Positions 1-11,112 are shown, counted from the first letter of the stretch. The stretch is 64,000 nt of DNA from Zoroaster sp. YZ-2022 (GCA_029582265.1 CM055821.1:42041694-42105693), one strand, 5' to 3'. The notes: a model not told the origin generated them from the sequence alone. Made by a program: numbers and translations.

Positions 1-453
1 ACTTTGAGCGAAATATTTTTTTCTCATCAATACGCTAAAGAAATAGCGATGGATACGAGAAATAGAGAATGGGTTAAAAGATTGCCGGCGGTCGTAAAAG
101 CATTAAACAATAAAACGACGCGACTCATTAATTTAAAACCTAAAGACGCGATTAAGTTGCGAGTTGTTGAGCAAAATCCAGCCTCGCCAGCTATTGTTAA
201 AAAGAATGAAAAAAGAATCCCAAACAACAGTTTAGTTCGGTATTTATACGCGCCCGGTGAAGCTGAAAAAGATACGAGACGCCGCGCGACCGATCCTATA
301 TGGAGTATAAAAATTTATAGAATATCTAAAACGACGAAAGCCGCGAGTCAACCAATCTTGTATTATTTAGACGCGGGCCCCGCTCGTAGTTTTGTAAGAG
401 AAGAATTACAAATTATTCCTCGAGATACAGAAAATCCACCCATTAAACGCTAA
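1..453 (+). CDS. Polinton retrovirus-like integrase, C-terminal part (cut by window start)
   Basis: Open from the first base to a TAA at 451-453, 150 codons. The visible part begins just after the catalytic core (S-HQYAKEIA helix), continues through a VKRLPAVVKALNN helical stretch, a RRRATDPIWSIKIYRI segment and an LYYLDAGPARSFVREEL end. This order matches the C-terminal region of Polinton/Maverick integrases of the rve (DDE) family, which insert the element into host DNA. The catalytic D,D,E residues lie upstream, outside the window; a noisy second copy at 23,418-24,434 shows that part. The gene is convergent with DNA polymerase B on the other strand, their 3' ends overlapping by 11 bases. 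No break is seen here. Family assignment is strong; full length cannot be judged. Confidence 0.88.
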   Translation, partial: TLSEIFFSHQYAKEIAMDTRNREWVKRLPAVVKALNNKTTRLINLKPKDAIKLRVVEQNPASPAIVKKNEKRIPNNSLVRYLYAPGEAEKDTRRRATDPIWSIKIYRISKTTKAASQPILYYLDAGPARSFVREELQIIPRDTENPPIKR

Positions 454-3400
454 CGCTGTAATGACCGTAAGCTAAAGTATCTATTCCGTCTTCTAAAATA
501 TATCTCTTTGTGTCTAAAGGCGATAGCGATATTTTATTTATTCGCGTTGTATATAGTCGATGTTTTTCGTGCCTAATAAAATTCATAGGGTGATGTAGAG
601 TATTTTTCAATGATAAAACTTGTTTATAGTTTTCGTGTTTAATATCTTGTATTAAAACTTGTTTTTTAACGCCTTTAGCTTTTTTTATATTTTCTCCTCG
701 AGATAAAAACAACGAGTACATTTTTGGTCTTAAACAAACAATTTCGGAGATTAGAGTTCCCGCGGTCTCGTCTTTCATTTTACCGATCACTTTTTTATTT
801 TCTTCAGAAAATAGAAAATGACCTCGTTTATGATTACTAAAATCGTATAAATGCTTGTCTTTTTTCATATCGTAATACACGTCTTGAGTTTTAATTTCCA
901 ACAACAAGCTATCCGTATCCGTGTATACCAACTCGCACTCGTCGTTGTATTTTAGCTTTAAACGATTGTAATAAAAATCGTACATTAAATGTTTAGATAA
1001 ATCCAGTATGCTCATTCCTATGTAAACTGGGCGGTTGAGAACGAGTTTTGTTTTGTGCATGTGAATCGCTACTAGATCGTTATCGAAAATCCTCGCCTCT
1101 GCAAAATTTGGTTTCGCGATGAGCGAACGAATTTGATTTTCCGCTTTTTCGTCGTTTAACCGCTTCAAATTCACGTTAACGCGTTTTCGTACATTTTCCA
1201 TAGTTTTTCCAAAAACTGAATTGTTCATGAGTTTGTATAAATCTTTTTCAAAATCGCTCGTCGCGTCTTTTCTGAGTAGAGTATTTAAATCGATGTATGA
1301 TTTCATCCAACACGATTCGTCAAATTCTAAAACGCGATGAATTTTAGTTAGTTTCATACCTAGTTGTAAATACAATCGTAAATTACGATAATGGAGCACG
1401 TAATTGCGTTTATCGTACAAATTTGGAACTAATTTTACGACGTTTGGAGACGGCTTGTCGTTTAATAACTTTTTTTGATACTCGCTCATCCATTCTTTCG
1501 GCACCGTCAACGACTCTGGCGCGAGTGGAAATGCGTTGTGAGAATCGTGTAATTCTTTGGGATATTCCAAATCGACTTCTAAAATACATCCTTTTTTATT
1601 TTTTAATCCTTCGCTCTCGAATTTGTTAATTTGTTTACCGGTCATCCATTTAAAATTACCCGTCGGCAAAGGTTGACTCATCGCGTATCCGTATAAATTA
1701 TTCGCGTCCAAGTACGTAATGTAACTCGACGGTTTCGATTCGTCGTAATCGTCTAAATACGCGTTGTTTGCTTTAGCGTATCGTTTACTCGCCATACACG
1801 TTCCTCCGCGCGTACCTTTTTCTATAAATAAATTCATGTCGACGTCCGTGAGCAATTCTAAAGTTTGTTTCGATGTTTCAATAAAGCGTCCCAACTCAGA
1901 CCCGGACTAGTATAATAATTAGCCGGATCTAAACCGTATTGTTTCGTGCAAGTAGCGCGAAAATTTTCAAATACGTCCGCCAATAAACAAGTATCGGTAC
2001 GCACGTATAAATCGTGATAGTCTCCTAAATTTTTACAATCAAACTCGTTGAAAACGTTTTTAGCGTCCTCGTATTGTTCTTTGGTAATGTGTTGGCTGTT
2101 TAAACTACTGTAAAAAGATTCTATAAGAGGAAGGCGCGTCTCTTCGAATCTTGAAAAACTATCCATGTACTCGTAAGGATAAATACCCTCGCTTTTTAAC
2201 AGATTAAATTTTTCTAAATCGGGTTCGAACTTGCTAGTAATCGGAAAAGGATTGTTTGATTTTACGAGTTTGTCCAACGACGCCAGTAAAAATTGAGCGC
2301 TGTCGATAAATCGTAGTTGCCCGATTGAAAAAGAAATATACTTTTCGATATTGTTTGGAATGCACGTTAGATTTCCCGTCGTTTGACTCGCGGCCTGCAT
2401 AATGAGATGAGAGTCGTAGCCTCGCAAATTATGAAATACGACCGGAATAAAAGTTTTACTCGGTTTTAAACTCAGTTTTAAATTACAACAATTGTGCGCC
2501 GCGCCTCGATATTTACCGGTAATGTGACAATGATCGCGTACTTTTGCAAACTTTGCATCATCACTTTCAAAAAATGTCTTTTCGCATATCCAACACTCGC
2601 TCGCGGAGTTGTAATCTTCTACATTTTCTTTAGTCATGTTTAATTTTTTAGGGTTTTTAAATATCTCGTTGATTGTTTTTGTTTATTTTTCTAATTCGTT
2701 TAAAAAATGTTTAGCCGCATCTTCTCCTCGGTAAACGATGGGATCGCTAGTTTCACCGTCGCAACGAACGACGACGTACGAATAACCGCAAACGATGTGT
2801 TCTTGTAGTTTTTCAGTATTAGTATCATTTACATCGTCGATCTTTTTAATAATACTTTCAAAGTCGGCGTATATTACGAAAGGAACTTGCATCTTTTTAT
2901 GAAAATTTAAAAATTTAACCTTATCGTTTTTACCCTTTACCGGCAAAACGATTTTTGTCGGTCTGTCGTTTATCCCCTTGCACATTTTTACGTGATTTTC
3001 GAGATACGATTCCATCGAAAAACCCTGTAAACATCTCAAACAAAAATGTTTACGTTCTTTGTGTTTCGTTTGATCGTAAAGTAATTTATTCACATCTTTT
3101 ATATAAACGTAGTGAGATCTAGTTCCTTTTTCTTCTTCCTCGTTAATTAATAATAAATTAATACGATCTAGCTCCTCTGGTTGATCGCTGAGATGATAAA
3201 CCAGTATCGTTTTTGATTCGCAACCAAAAACGTTTATCGCCAAACAATTTTGTTTCTCCACTCGCTTAATTTGATTAATCGGTGTAGGAGCCTCGATATT
3301 ATTAAAATTTAAACCGTCCTCCGTTGAGTACTTACTCGTTCTTTCCGGATGAATTTTCACGGGTAGAAGAGCGCTGCGCAACGCCCATCGCAAACAATCG

Positions 3401-4211
3401 TCGTCTTTGTTTTTTACGTTGATGCACGCTTTTTTATTTTTTATGTAGTCGCATAGCTCGATATAACTACCGCCTCTCAAAGGTTGATATCTCGCGATGG
3501 CAATATTCATATCTACGATACGACTACCTCCCATCCGCTGCCCTTTTGAGTCCATTTTTCTAAAGCCTCTTGAATTTGTGAAAAAACTGTAACGAGTATA
3601 TTTTCGATATTGTTTAAATTCAATAAAACAATTTGCTTATTATTATGAAAATTTGCTTCGGCGACATCGACCGCACCGTCTAGTCTTTCTTTACGAAATT
3701 TAACGCGTATAAATATCATAAACTTGTACGATGTAAATTCTAGCAAGTCTAAAGTCAACTTTGCGATTATCTTTGGTTTTACCGCTTGCCAAAATATGTT
3801 TAAATCTTTTTCTTTGCTATGATTCAACGGAACTACCATTCTTCGTTCGCGTAAATATCTGCCACCGTCGATCGGAGGTTTAAATCTCAACTCTTCTTCT
3901 TGGTTGTGAAACCTTTTAATAGCGGCGATGTAGTCCTTTTTTAACAACTGCGCTCTTGCTCCCGCGCCGCGTTCTGGCAGCTCAATATTTTCAACCGCTA
4001 TACGCTCTCTCAATTCGGCTAAATTTAATTTATACAATGGCTTTTGTTTTTGCCGTTTTATATACTTTTTTACCGCGTTGTAATAACTGCGTTTATCTAC
4101 TTTATTCTTGTTATTTTGCACAAGAATTATTCGACCAATGTTTTCTCGAGCAAACTCTTTCAATTCTGGTAATGTCCATTTCGATAAATATTTTCTCGAT
4201 TCCATATTCAT
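443..4211 (-). CDS. Polinton protein-primed DNA polymerase B, interrupted by three frame breaks
   Basis: About 1,256 codons read leftward from ATG at 4,209-4,211, in four open pieces. N-terminal piece (4,211-3,513): SAP-like helices (LPELKEFARENIG) and the region ending GSGW that precedes the exonuclease domain in Polinton polymerases. Second piece (3,555-2,683): paired Cys (FCLRCLQGF) and Exo I YADFES near 2,870. Third piece (2,637-1,858): WICEKTF and VRDHCHITGKYRGAAHN zinc-binding signature, Exo II NLRGYDSHLI, Exo III YVRTDTCLLADVF. Last piece (1,894-443): motif A YLDANNLYGYAMSQPLP, motif B KLMNNSVFGKTME, motif C YTDTDSLLLEI. All catalytic motifs of a protein-primed family B polymerase are present. 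Breaks: a frameshift near 3,520, an in-frame TAA at 2,683 and a frameshift near 1,880. The TAA is not present at the matching site of the second copy (about 26,620), so at least that one is not shared. The length suits the family. Confidence 0.92.
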
Positions 4212-4309
4212 TTTTATTATTAAACGAGATAATAATTTTTTGTTTTTTCAATTTGTTTTTATCTCATTTTTTAAAGTATGCTTTTTAAGCTAATTTTATA
4301 TATGTATAT

Positions 4310-4669
4310 TTATTGTAAACGAGTTGTTGTTTTTAACAACTCTTTCAACACTAAATTATATTTCCGTCTAGCTTTTCCTTCTACAACTTTTAAACGATTA
4401 TAACGAATTACTAATACTTTATTATAACAATTTATTAATACTTTATTCGCGCATCGAGTGCAATAATTTGATAAAGTTTTTGTTCCTTTTTCGCATCCTA
4501 AACACGCGACGGGTATGCGTTTACCTTGCTTAATACGACTCCGATGTAACCCACAAAATATACCCCCACACACGCTAGCGATGCAACACTTGTCTGTTTT
4601 ACCTACTAAAAGCCAGTCGCAAGGAACGATTGATGTCAATTTTTTATTCTCTATTCTTTTCGTTGTCAT
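4310..4669 (-). CDS. small Cys-rich zinc-finger-like protein of the Polinton
   Basis: 119 residues, intact, ATG at 4,667-4,669, stop 98 bases before the PolB start on the same strand. Cys and His are spaced like one or two zinc knuckles: CC near residue 28, then C-GGIFCGLH, ACLGCEKGTKTLSNYCTRC in the middle. The second half is Lys/Arg-rich and helical (VEGKARRKYNLVLKELL). The order TIR, this gene, PolB on one strand suggests it is the first gene of an early-type unit driven from near the right terminal repeat. I do not recognise a named family; small zinc-finger proteins of this look are common in Polintons and related viruses. A nucleic-acid-binding role is inference only. A noisy copy sits at 28,238-28,606. 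Confidence 0.7.
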   Translation of the reverse strand: MTTKRIENKKLTSIVPCDWLLVGKTDKCCIASVCGGIFCGLHRSRIKQGKRIPVACLGCEKGTKTLSNYCTRCANKVLINCYNKVLVIRYNRLKVVEGKARRKYNLVLKELLKTTTRLQ

Positions 4670-4950
4670 CTTTAGTTTATAGCAACATATTATTTTTTAA
4701 ATTTTTCAATTTTTATCTAAATTTTTTATCTCTAAACGACGATCTCCTAATCTTTTCATGACGTCATCATCCTTTTTTAAGTAGGTAGGGCACCTACTCT
4801 AATTTTAGGGAAACCACCTAAAAACTATTTCCAAACAAAGGCGCCGCACCCACCTCCTCTTTTAACGTCAACGACCACGCCCACCTCCCCTTTTTTATCG
4901 ACCACGCCCACTTTTAGGTAGATGGACTAGAACCCCCATCTAACATACTA
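4670..4950. other. non-coding leader between Cys-rich gene and inverted repeat
   Basis: AT-rich near 4,670-4,740, then pyrimidine-rich with repeated GTAGGT/ACCTAC and CACGCCCACCT words. The words GGTAGATGG and CCCATCTAA around 4,916-4,945 can pair. No reading frame. By position it would hold the promoter of the minus-strand unit; no specific element can be named. Confidence 0.4.
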
Positions 4951-5309
4951 CTCCACCAAACAAATTTAGTTCCAAATCATCCACATCAGTAAAACGAAGT
5001 TTTTACCAAATTTCCACCAGCCTATGTGCGCTATAATCATTAGCACATGTTCTCTTTAGTCCCGCGTACGTCGTTCACGAAAAAGGTCGCATCGCGCTAA
5101 AACTGTATGGTAAACTCCGTCCGATCCGCACCTGCAACTGTACCGCCTTCACATGCACAACACGTTCGCTGTTGAGCCTTTGTATCTTATGCCTGTGTGT
5201 GCGGCCCACACGTATAATGATGCACGTACGTACACAGGCGACCATACTTACGGCGACGCGTCAAATTAGAAGAAACATCTTGTGTCTATGACTTTCATTC
5301 TCTTGGCCT
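4951..5309. repeat. right terminal inverted repeat of the Polinton
   Basis: The segment from CTCCACCAAACAAATT to TTCTCTTGGCCT is repeated in inverted orientation at 5,347-5,752, with differences: about 25 extra bases here near 5,240 and about 90 extra bases in the other arm near 5,375-5,462. Read from outside, the terminus starts AGGCCAAGAGAATG; the AG start agrees with the 5'-AG ends reported for Polintons. The 6-bp target duplication cannot be tested because the left end of the element is not in the window. Confidence 0.65.
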
Positions 5310-5346
5310 TAGTGTTGCAGTTAACAAAAATAGTGCAAATTCTTTT

Positions 5347-5866
5347 AGGCCAAGAGAATGAAAGTCATAGATTTGCGTCCGGGAAATTTCGAAAACACAT
5401 GAGGCTTTTTTTCATTATTCATTATTCATTATTTCCATTGATCATTTAATAACAGCGCAATCACAAGATGTTTCTTCTAATCTGTGTACGTACGTGCATC
5501 ATTATACGTGCAGGCCGCACACACAGGCATAAGATACAAAGGCTCAACAGCGAACGTGTTGTGCATGTGAAGGCGGTACAGTTGCAGGTGCGGATCGGAC
5601 GGAGTTTACCATACAGTTTTAGCGCGATGCGACCTTTTTTGTGAACGATGTACGCGGGACTAAAATAAAAGAATATGTGCTAATGGTGGAAATTTGGTAA
5701 AAACTTCGTTTTACTGATGTGGATGATTTGGAACTAAATTTGTTTGGTGGAAATACCTTTTTTGTGCAAATAATGATTTTTTGGGCAAATAATGACAAAT
5801 TTAGGCGGTAGCTTTCGGGACATGCGGGCGGTGGACGCAAATCTATGACTTTCATTCTCATGGCCT
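5347..5866. mobile_element. 520-bp element bounded by Polinton-type termini (internally deleted derivative)
   Basis: Ends are 34-bp inverted repeats starting AGGCCAAGAGAATGAAAGTC (5,347) and its complement ending TCATGGCCT (5,866), with one mismatch. The same terminal word closes the neighbouring Polinton at 5,285-5,309. Most of the interior (5,464-5,752) is the inverted copy of the Polinton terminal repeat. No gene inside. It looks like a Polinton reduced to its terminal region, like a MITE. I see no target-site duplication (left flank CTTTT, right flank TACAA), so it could instead be half of a rearranged TIR-TIR junction. Confidence 0.55.
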
Positions 5867-5867
5867 T

Positions 5868-6838
5868 ACAAATATTTACAAAACCTCGATCCCACTAGAC
5901 TACCATGCCACTCGAATTTGTTGGTGAATTAATTACAGAAGAACCTGTTTAAAATTGTATTTATAAAAATATTATAAATTCTTTAATGCAGAAAAATATT
6001 TATCAGGCCTATGGGGTTCACTCGTCCCCACCGCCCAGGGCCTTAGCGAGCGGGATGAGGGGGTGTGACACCCCCAATATTTTTTCTCAGTCGGCAAATC
6101 AAAGGTACAAGGGTTGGTCTATAATAAATTTTCAGTCGGCAAACCTACAGCTATGGCTTTGCTGACTGAATGCTCCCCCCCTACTTCTAAGTAGCAATCA
6201 ACGCCCATGACTGAATGACATTCCAGGCACTCTAAGGTTAATTCGTTTCCTCTTTGATTTTGAACTACTTGTCATGGTGATCAGTTAAGTTTAGGAATAA
6301 GCCGCGAGTAAAAATCAAAAAGGTTTGTTAAAGTATTGTCAGTAACCTCTATTTAAAACTGAAAGTATAATCGTATTGAAAAACCACTATTCGTTCAAAG
6401 CGTCCAGGACTGGGAAAAAACGAACTGCCACCAGAAACCGCAGCTCTAAATTTCTGTGAATAAAATACAGTGTATTACAAAGTAAAAACAACTGATAACA
6501 AACAACTCGGCAAATCTTCAGTGCTTAGAAACACGATACATTTTCAGTCGGCAAACCCATAGCTCTAGGTTTGCTGACTGAAAATTTATTATGGACCAAC
6601 CCTTGTTCTAGTACCTTTAGATTTGCCAACTGTCTGAGGCTCTAAATACCGACTGAGAAAAAAATATTGGGTGGGGACGATTGAACCCAATAGGCATGAG
6701 CAATATTTGTTTCTGAATTAAAGAGTTTATATTATTCACCAACAATTCGAGTGGCATGGTAGTCTAGTGGTTAGAAGGCTCACCTTCCATGTAGGTAGTA
6801 TCAGGATCGAGACTATAGGTTTTGTAAATATATGTAAA
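5868..6838. repeat. fold-back repeat, arms about 300 bp, tRNA-like outer end
   Basis: Left arm about 5,868-6,170 and right arm about 6,541-6,838 are inverted copies. Landmarks are GTGGCATGGTAGTCTAGT at the outer ends, GGGGACGA/TCGTCCCC, and repeated TCAGTCGGCAAA/TTTGCTGACTGA words on both sides. The left arm lacks about 45 bases of the tRNA-like part. The roughly 370-bp core has no frame. Could be a SINE-derived fold-back element or two SINE copies inserted head to head. Confidence 0.6.
6752..6818 (+). repeat. tRNA-Glu-like SINE head (pol III promoter)
   Basis: TAGTCTAGTGGTTAGAAGG fits a box A and matches the D-arm of eukaryotic tRNA-Glu; GGATCGAGACT 30 bases on fits box B (GGTTCGANNCC with two changes). 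A CTCACCTTCCATG stretch lies where the anticodon loop would be (TTC). The ends do not form an acceptor stem, so this is a tRNA-derived repeat and not a tRNA gene. Second copy at about 30,728-30,798. Confidence 0.6.
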
Positions 6839-7250
6839 AGAATTTGCAATATTTTTTTGTTAACTACCACATTAATTCAGAAGCAAAGCCTTTCTGTAGA
6901 GGACTTTTTTAAGGAATATAAATTCCAAAATTCATTTTTAGTATGCATGCTAGCTACCGATCAGTCTGGTCGCCGGTTTTGTATATTTAGTTTTACTAGT
7001 AAACATAATGCTTTGCACATAAAAAATATGGCTTTGCCATTTGGTTTGGCTATTTAACATTTAGTTTAGTCTTATGTATTAATAAGTCGATATGTGTATG
7101 CTAATGTGAAAGTGCGTTACTTAAGGCAACAGGGTGACCATAGTCGTATAGTCGTATACTGTCTACATCCTGTTGTGTACACATCTCAATTGCATATGCA
7201 TAACGTCGGTTCAGTTTGAGGCGTTGAGGGCGGAACGTATTTAATTACTA
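6839..7250. other. spacer, no gene seen
   Basis: AT-rich DNA between the fold-back repeat and the Tc1/mariner-type element. No reading frame with coding character. Repeated GTCGTATAGTCGTATA near 7,143 is the only notable word. Confidence 0.4.
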
Positions 7251-7552
7251 TAGGTTTTCCCGGTCATTTTCGGCAATTGAGCGGCCAATTTCGTGTTCAT
7301 GCATTCGTATTTAAGTGATTTTGCCTCTTCAGTTGAAACCGTCATTCAATTTCACTTTGATGCATCCGAATTTATATAGCATTGCATTCAATTGAACTTA
7401 ACAGTCGTTCAGTTTAGCCATGCGAAATCGGCATTCAATTTAGCAGAGTAGGCGCAAGCAAAGATTTCTACCAGTTTGTTACTTACGTTTTCGTTTTGTG
7501 ACAACCAATTTCGCAAAATGAGCAAACAAATGCACACTATGATTTCTTTACA

Positions 7553-7728
7553 TCTATATTTCTTTATGTCTTTGTTCCTTTACTTCTTTATTTCTTTACT
7601 TCTTTATTTCTTTATTTCTTTACTTCTTTATTTCTTTATTTCTTTGTTTCTTTGTTTCTTTACTTCTTTATTTCTTTACTTCTTTATTTCTTTACTTCTT
7701 TATTTCTTTACTTCTTTATTTCTTTATT
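7553..7728. repeat. TTTCTTTACTTC simple repeat inside the transposon
   Basis: About 175 bases of alternating CTTTATTT and CTTTACTT words, pure pyrimidine plus A on this strand. It sits between the left TIR region and the transposase stop. Copy two (31,555-31,750) has many length differences, as expected for such a tract. Confidence 0.85.
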
Positions 7729-7740
7729 TAGTGTGTTTTC

Positions 7741-8828
7741 TTAACCATCTATCTGTTGGCGTGCCATGCATCTAGGCATGTAGGTTTGGCTATGGTTATA
7801 CCACTGCGCGCATTTTGCGTGGGTGATGACATCTACATTCTGTACAGCTGCTTGTTGTAGAATCTCACATCTCCACTGTTGCATGTTCATCCCTCCTGCC
7901 TGTGCAGCCTGTCTGTCTCCGATTCGTTGTTGCCACTCTGGTAGCCCAAGAGTCCGCTTGACTGCAGCCTTAAATGCAGAATGTGCCATCTCTGTGCAGT
8001 TTAGGAAAGGGAATATGGAGGAGTCGCTTCAGAGAGATCACTGGGTTGACATCTTCAGGGAGTTGGGCACGAACGTGAGGCCTTGCATTGTCGCAAATGA
8101 GGATTACAGGGCTCGTCTTCTGGGAACAGATCTGCGCATTGTTCGATTGTGGCAGCAAGAAACTCCTCAAATCTCTCTCGTGTCATAGTTTCAAATGCAA
8201 TTCGATGGTGCACTAAACCTACTTCACTGGAAACAGCAAAGATGACGTTGCAATTTCTCCCTCGTTGTCTGTGGACGACTCGTCTTGCTGGAATCCTCGT
8301 GGGGCTCTGCCTTGGGATCGCCGGGTCCAGATGTTGTATCCTGTCTCGTCAATAAATATAAGGTGTGCCAGAACACCATGCTCCAGGAACCATTCGGCAT
8401 ACTGAACTCGTTGATCGAGAACTGCAGGGGAGTTTCTGGCATCAGGAACATCTTCCACAAGTTTCAACGTCATCATCATTCCATCTAAGGCCCTGGCTAT
8501 GGTGGTAGTTGAAACCCTGGGCTTGTCTGGTAGATGCTCAATCAGACTGGCTTCCATCTGCTTAAGTGTCAAGAGGGGATTGGTGTCCAGGATGTCGTGC
8601 AAATGGTGTCGCATCTCATCATCCATCCTGAAATGAGTTGCCCCTCCTCTGTCCAACCTCTCTCTTCGTCCTGATCTCAAATAAGTTGCGACAATCGATC
8701 TTGCTGTGGACCTGTTGATGTTCGTTGTCTGCAAGCTCAAGGTAATCTAAATCATTCCCTTCGAATGCATCAATCAGCCGTTCCCGATCAACATTAGATA
8801 TTCTCGCGTAGCGACCACGAGCTGCCAT
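7741..8828 (-). pseudogene. IS630/Tc1/mariner-type DDE transposase, frameshifted
   Basis: Reads leftward from ATG in MAARGRYARIS at 8,828 to TAA at 7,741, about 360 codons, usual for the family. N-terminal part: helix-turn-helix of the homeodomain-like type (NVDRERLIDAF, later NINRSTARSIVATYL). Middle: ThrLeu-rich linker with DKPRVSTTTIARAL. Catalytic part: first D in LIFIDETGYNIWTRR (near 8,355), second in VILICDNARPHVRAQ (near 8,090), third acidic residue in LNCTEMAHSAFK (near 7,990), the last replacing the usual LNPIE. The frame changes near 8,730, 8,200 and 8,000, so it cannot be read through as given. It would bind the 41-bp TIRs and cut and join at TA. Confidence 0.8.
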
Positions 8829-9231
8829 TTTTTCAATCTTCAATTACAAGCAATCGAAGGGGACATCAGCAAAGTGATTCTCATACAAGCAGTGAACCCT
8901 TTTTATACATTTTACAATCTTGCGGTAGCAACTATAATTACAGATTAACAAAACGCCAAATCAGCTGGACAATTCTCAGAAATGCCTGCCCCAAAACGAA
9001 TTTGAATGACTATACGCACGCTGCAAAAAGCCGTTGCGAATTTGAAAGCTGTTCGAATGGAATTTTAAATTGAATGGTGATTCTTTTTAATTGCCTGTCG
9101 CAAGTGAACATTTGCTTGCACATGAAGTGAAATTGAATGACTATTTTGAGGTGCTTGCAGTTTCGCGCGAAATGGAATGACGCGGCGTTTAAATTGGCCG
9201 CTCAATTGCCGAAAATGACCGGGAAAACCTA

Positions 9232-10556
9232 TAATACAAGTACAATTCGAACATTCTGAATATAATTATAACACAAATTTGATACAACGCATAGAGAATT
9301 AATTAGTATAGTTATATTGAGTGAGATCAGATCTTTTCAAAATATTCTTGTTAATATGCCATGAGTGCTAAAAGAATGAAATCTGGAAAAATATGAAATC
9401 GCAATGACGTCATATAATTACATCATCAGGTGTCTAATTACAGTAAAACAAACGTTATTATAACAGAAAATCATATCTCCTGAACCAAGAATGGAGAAAT
9501 CGTAATTATGTGAAATTTTTCTTATATTTACTATACGTGATCTTTACTTCCAGTCGAAATCGGAAGTTCAAAATTCAAAGAATGTAAACGCACATTCACA
9601 CACGTTTAAAGTAAGCATGCATTCTACCGGTAGTTGTATAAGCAGAGAAAAGCAGGTTAATTTAAATTAACTTTTATCTAGAAAAACGCGAAATAGAAAT
9701 TTCATGAAATAGGGCAAGGTCACCAATAATATTAAATACAATAAAATGCAATCGCCTGATTGACCCAGAAGTTGCGGCTTGAAGAATTTGAAATTTTCTT
9801 TTAATATTGATCAAATAGGTGAGTGTGACCATGCCATACAACCTGATTCTGCACTCTCTTAAACTTTTAGATTGAAAATCACTCTTAACCGATTTAAACT
9901 TAGTAACAAACTTCAAAAGATCTGTCACTTGTTTTAATCAAATAGAATGAATTTCAATAAAAAAAAAAGAGAACAACCTGACACTGTGTTCATGGGTCTG
10001 ATCATGCATGGATACAAATTATGTTTTTCAAATGGGCATAGGGCGTAGTATATAGTGCGCTTTACTGATTTGAGCAACCCAAAAGGTTCCAGCCAAGAGA
10101 GATCTGTCCACCAGCATCACTATGGTCCATTATACCAACCTTAGACCTTATGATATGTTCAATAGTTTTGCTGGCATATTTTCAGCTGAACATGAAATAG
10201 CTCATTGTTTATTTTTTCTAATATATACATATTATGTAAATTATACATTAAGAACATGTGTTTTAAAACATGTACAATCTTTAAAATGATGGAACGTACA
10301 TGTATACATATTTGAGGAAGAAAACCTGTAAAAATAAACGACCCTTCTTAAATTAACTTATGTCCATTTTTTTAGATTTAAAAAGAAATGTTTTAATTAA
10401 GAAACATGCCTATCTAGGCCGATTGTAAACAATTGTAAATTTGCTCCACCACGGCAGAGTTGAAGCAATATCCTGCCTCAACACTTGAGAGGTCATATTC
10501 AACATGGCCTGTCCATGGCTCTTGTGAAGGTTGTAAATGATGTGAGCTGATGACTC
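9232..10556. other. non-coding stretch with dispersed-repeat pieces
   Basis: No coding frame. 9,400-9,575 (CATATCTCCTGAACCA ... TTTACTTCCAG ... CGGAAGTTC) is a diverged relative of the 149-bp units at 59,405-60,465. 9,838-10,022 matches 48,905-49,120 and 56,060-56,260 in the B blocks. 10,430-10,545 (AATTTGCTCCAC, GCAATATCCTGCCTCAACAC) recurs as a direct repeat at 17,175-17,270. A copy of the whole stretch lies at about 33,313-34,690. Confidence 0.6.
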
Positions 10557-11112
10557 TTAACCTTTTCATTACCAGCCACTTATGTAAAACCCCTGTCACA
10601 CCAGGGCTGCGATCGGGCTGCGCTCGGGCTGCGACCACAAAATCATGAAAGCGCAGAGGTGAGCGCAGTAAGGTCTCCTAGAACGGATCGATGACGCAGT
10701 GGAAACTCGCTTGGTCGGGAGAGGAACGCCATGGTCGCCCTGGGACGCCTGACCGCGGCGACCGTTTTGTGCATGCACAAAATGGTCGCCGAGGCTCGGC
10801 GCTCTGATCAGATCGCTGTAAGGACTCAGTACGGTCGCAGCGGCAGCGCAAAGCGAGCGGCATCAGCGCAAAGCGAGCGCAGCAAGGACGCACACGAGCT
10901 TCTTGTGGTCGCAGCGGGAAATAAATCTTGTCCGCTGCGTCTGTACTGAGTTCTCACTACGTCCATTGCGATGTCGCTACGTCTCTCTCCCGTCCTTGTT
11001 GCGCTGTTACTGCGCTTCTACGGAGCGTTATTGACTTCTTCCCGCTCGTACAACGTCCACACGGAGCTGCCGCTGCGACTATGCCGCTCCTTATACGCCC
11101 ATGCGCGTCCAA

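Larger units (their letters stand above)
7251..9231. mobile_element. Tc1/mariner-superfamily (IS630-like) DNA transposon
   Basis: 1,981 bp bounded by perfect 41-bp terminal inverted repeats starting TAGGTTTTCCCGGTCATTTT. It is flanked by TA on each side (7,249-7,250 and 9,232-9,233), the target duplication typical of the superfamily. Subterminal GTCATTCAATTTCACTT is also inverted (7,340 and 9,124). It holds a degenerate DDE transposase on the minus strand and a pyrimidine simple repeat. The perfect TIR alongside a decayed gene suggests fairly recent insertion with cross-mobilisation, or consensus errors inside the gene. Noisy copy at 31,254-33,312. Confidence 0.82.

Noticed and set aside
6752..6818. 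tRNA-Glu gene
   Set aside because: Only D-arm and box B regions fit; no acceptor stem, and the sequence is part of an inverted repeat.
7476..7775. Hydrophobic 99-codon frame rich in Phe/Leu/Tyr (also 31,529-32,039)
   Set aside because: Translation of the TTTCTTTACTTC simple repeat, not a membrane protein.
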